Assembly: GCF_030053345.1 (NCBI RefSeq)
Contig: NZ_JASGBP010000011.1
Coordinates: 49,355 to 113,354 of the forward strand
Source: Flavobacterium sedimenticola
GTDB lineage: Bacteria; Bacteroidota; Bacteroidia; Flavobacteriales; Flavobacteriaceae
DNA length: 64,000 bases
Reading direction: 5' to 3'
The notes under the pieces were generated by a model that did not search any database, was not told where the DNA came from, and saw only the letters and a program-made list of their open reading frames with translations. The translations under genes and the position numbers were made by a program. Below, one piece after another: positions 62,124 through 64,000 of this stretch; within the stretch, counting starts at the first letter, position 1; each line of letters begins with the position of its first letter.

Positions 62124-62297
62124 TTAAGCTGATTGTTCGGCTTCTTTTTTAGCTTTTCTTTCTTTCAAAAGCTCTCTGGTACCGCCAATTACCCAATACG
62201 GAATAATCGCTGTAATCAAGAAAATCATTAACCAAAAACCAATGGTCAAAATGGTTAAGAAAGCTAAGAAACCTAAATACTGTTGAAATTCAAACAT
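62124..62297 (-). CDS. Small membrane protein of 57 residues
   Basis: The minus-strand frame starts at ATG 62297 and stops at TAA 62124. The product has two hydrophobic segments close together (LGFLAFLTILTIGFWLMIF and LITAIIPYWVIGG) and a highly charged C terminus (RELLKERKAKKEAEQSA). It begins with MFEFQQY. No family was recognised. It is convergent with the TonB receptor and ends at the shared terminator, which supports it being a real expressed gene. Confidence 0.65.
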   Translation of the reverse strand: MFEFQQYLGFLAFLTILTIGFWLMIFLITAIIPYWVIGGTRELLKERKAKKEAEQSA

Positions 62298-62410
62298 GTT
62301 TTCCGGAATTTTTTTGAATTATACGCAAATGTAACGCTAATATTTCTGCTGACCAAACAACACTACACATTTTATTCCCGATGTTATCCACATTTTTATT
62401 GTACTTTTAA

Positions 62411-62598
62411 GGAGCTGTTTCCCGCTGTCCGCTATATCTTTTTTACCGTTCTCGATACATTTTGTTTCTCCTGCCACCGCATACGCTAAAGCTGTCACTT
62501 CGAGTGTTCCGTCCCGAAACTCGGGACAGGAATGTATCGAGAAGCGAAACAAAATACTCGAACTGACGTAAAAAAGGATGCCGCTGCCATCGGGGCTA
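62411..62598 (+). repeat. Dispersed repeat element, copy C
   Basis: It starts GGAGCTGTTTCCCGCTGTCC and ends with GGATGCCGCTGCCATCGGGG then CT, matching the ends of the copies at 39228 and 44168. Inside are TTCTCGATACATT (62449-62461) pairing with AATGTATCGAGAA (62531-62543), ATTTTGTTTC (62459-62468) pairing with GAAACAAAAT (62546-62555), and a central GTCCCGA/TCGGGAC hairpin (62511-62527). As in copy B the two outer pairings cross. It fills most of the 320-base gap between the small membrane protein and fumC, and ends 19 bases before the fumC ATG. Confidence 0.8.
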
Positions 62599-62617
62599 AT
62601 CACAAACCCGAAACGTT

Positions 62618-64000
62618 ATGAATTACCGAATTGAACACGACACCATGGGTGAAGTACAAGTTCCCGCCGACAAATATTGGGGCGCACAAACCGAACGTTC
62701 CCGAAACAATTTTAAAATCGGACCACCGGCTTCCATGCCTATCGCCATCATCCACGCTTTTGCGCATCTCAAAAAAGCCGCAGCCTATGCCAACACCGAC
62801 TTAGGAGTGCTTTCTCCCGAAAAACGAGACGCTATTGCTCAAGTCTGCGACGAAATGCTAACCGGCACGCTCAATGACCAATTCCCTTTGGTGATTTGGC
62901 AAACCGGTTCCGGAACACAAAGCAATATGAACGTCAACGAAGTGATTGCCAACCGTGCCCAAGTTTTGGCCGGATTCCAAATTGGTGAAGGCGAACCTAT
63001 ACTTAAAGCCAACGATGATGTCAATAAATCACAATCGTCTAACGATACCTTTCCCACGGCTATGCACATTGCAGCCTACAAAATGGTGGTTGAAGCTACC
63101 GTACCCGGAGTGACTAAGCTCCGTAATACGCTACACCAAAAGGCTGCGGCATTTCGAGAGGTCATCAAAATCGGACGCACGCACTTAATGGATGCGACGC
63201 CCATTACACTGGGGCAAGAGCTTTCGGGTTACGTTGCTCAATTGGACTATGCACTCCAAGCGCTCCAAAAGACATTGCCGCATCTGTCCGAATTGGCTTT
63301 GGGCGGCACGGCTGTGGGCACCGGTCTCAACGCACCCAAAGGATACGACACCAAAGCGGCACAATATATAGCTGCGTTTACCGGTCATCCGTTTATAACA
63401 GCTCCCAACAAATTCGAAGCCTTGGCGTCCCACGATGCTATGGTAGAAACACACGGTGCCTTAAAGCAGCTGGCGGTAGCACTCAACAAGATAGCCAACG
63501 ATGTCCGAATGTTGGCCTCCGGACCGCGTTCCGGTATAGCCGAAATCCTGATTCCCGAAAACGAACCCGGTTCTTCCATTATGCCGGGAAAAGTGAACCC
63601 TACGCAATGCGAAGCTCTAACTATGGTGTGTGCACAAGTCATCGGCAACGATACCACTATCACTATTGGCGGTATGCAAGGCCATTATGAACTCAATGTT
63701 TTCAAACCGGTTATCGCCGCTAATTTTCTGCAATCGGCACAATTGTTAGGCGAAGCTTGTCTGTCGTTCGAAGAACATTGCATACGCGGATTGGAACCCA
63801 ACTATAAGAGGATTAAAGAATTATTAGACAATTCACTCATGTTAGTTACGGCATTGAATGCTAAAATAGGCTATTACAAAGCGGCCGAAATAGCGCAATC
63901 TGCACACAAAAACGGAACTACTTTAAAAGAAGAAGCCATTCGATTGGGTTATGTTTCTGCCGATGAATTTGACCAATGGGTAAGACCGGAAGATATGGTA
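62618..64000 (+). CDS. fumC: Class II fumarate hydratase (3' end outside window)
   Basis: 461 residues are visible, nearly the whole enzyme (family about 465), and the frame runs off the end of the window. Conserved parts are the start [71 protein letters not shown] and the signature [16 protein letters not shown]. It hydrates fumarate to malate in the TCA cycle, without an iron-sulfur cluster, in the cytosol. A dispersed repeat element lies directly upstream, so its promoter is probably in or before that element. Confidence 0.96.
   Translation, partial: MNYRIEHDTMGEVQVPADKYWGAQTERSRNNFKIGPPASMPIAIIHAFAHLKKAAAYANTDLGVLSPEKRDAIAQVCDEMLTGTLNDQFPLVIWQTGSGTQSNMNVNEVIANRAQVLAGFQIGEGEPILKANDDVNKSQSSNDTFPTAMHIAAYKMVVEATVPGVTKLRNTLHQKAAAFREVIKIGRTHLMDATPITLGQELSGYVAQLDYALQALQKTLPHLSELALGGTAVGTGLNAPKGYDTKAAQYIAAFTGHPFITAPNKFEALASHDAMVETHGALKQLAVALNKIANDVRMLASGPRSGIAEILIPENEPGSSIMPGKVNPTQCEALTMVCAQVIGNDTTITIGGMQGHYELNVFKPVIAANFLQSAQLLGEACLSFEEHCIRGLEPNYKRIKELLDNSLMLVTALNAKIGYYKAAEIAQSAHKNGTTLKEEAIRLGYVSADEFDQWVRPEDMV

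Overview
The window reads as chromosomal DNA of a flavobacterium (Bacteroidota, close to Flavobacterium). Supporting signs are promoters of the Bacteroidota type (TTG, about 19 bp, TAnnTTTG), start codons preceded by A/T-rich sequence rather than Shine-Dalgarno motifs, a TonB-dependent receptor of the Bacteroidota type, DUF2911 and DUF1684 proteins, M56/BlaI pairs, and a GC content of about 40 percent judged by eye. Both ends cut through a gene: a repeat-rich S74 protein at the left and fumarase (fumC) at the right. I see no prophage, insertion sequence, CRISPR array, rRNA operon or integrase, so this is mostly core genome.

Layout. 1-6372: a 17-residue-repeat surface or tail-fibre-like protein, then a tightly packed run (DUF2520 Rossmann protein, KdsC-like phosphatase, UbiA prenyltransferase, Maf, small MscS). 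6559-7561: two related small secreted proteins. 7643-11976: PIG-L deacetylase, a 35-residue membrane peptide and a sodium:solute symporter. 13015-17338: a five-gene run of SRPBCC protein, exported 5-hydroxyisourate hydrolase, SDR and two different photolyase-family proteins. 17346-20085: HAD phosphatase, TcdA, TatD and DUF1684 on the minus strand. 20202-24701: MFS transporter, then a BlaI repressor, M56 sensor protease and a secreted copy of the sensor's outer domain. 24977-25050: tRNA-Arg(ACG). 25110-32770: MATE, Nudix, pentapeptide protein, an ABC/HlyD export operon, miaE and glyA. 32881-39163: fumarylacetoacetase, gcvT, S41 protease, a secreted helical protein and a YebC-family regulator. 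39474-45442: cysteine synthase-like enzyme, oligopeptidase B, YbaB, threonine aldolase and frameshifted prfB. 45514-49867: a probable small RNA, dienelactone hydrolase, and a phosphate uptake operon (DUF47, PiT, porin). 50061-62070: an MCC-type carboxylase beta subunit, a fused RluA, a Gre-like protein, an M1 peptidase, DoxX, a MenE-like ligase, CPBP protease, ArsC-like protein and a TonB-dependent receptor. 62618-64000: fumC.

The most unusual items are these. (1) Three dispersed 150-190 bp elements (39228-39386, 44168-44316, 62411-62598) share both ends but have different cores. (2) A compact transcription unit at 45514-45640, with its own promoter and strong terminator but no credible protein, looks like an uncharacterised small RNA. 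(3) The BlaI/M56 locus has TAGTTA/TAACTA dyads placed exactly in and around the promoter spacer, and the sensor's periplasmic domain is duplicated as a free secreted protein. (4) prfB keeps a Shine-Dalgarno-driven +1 frameshift in a lineage that scarcely uses Shine-Dalgarno pairing for initiation. (5) The second photolyase-family protein lacks the Trp/Asn residues expected near FAD. All function names come from motif recognition by eye; no database search was run.
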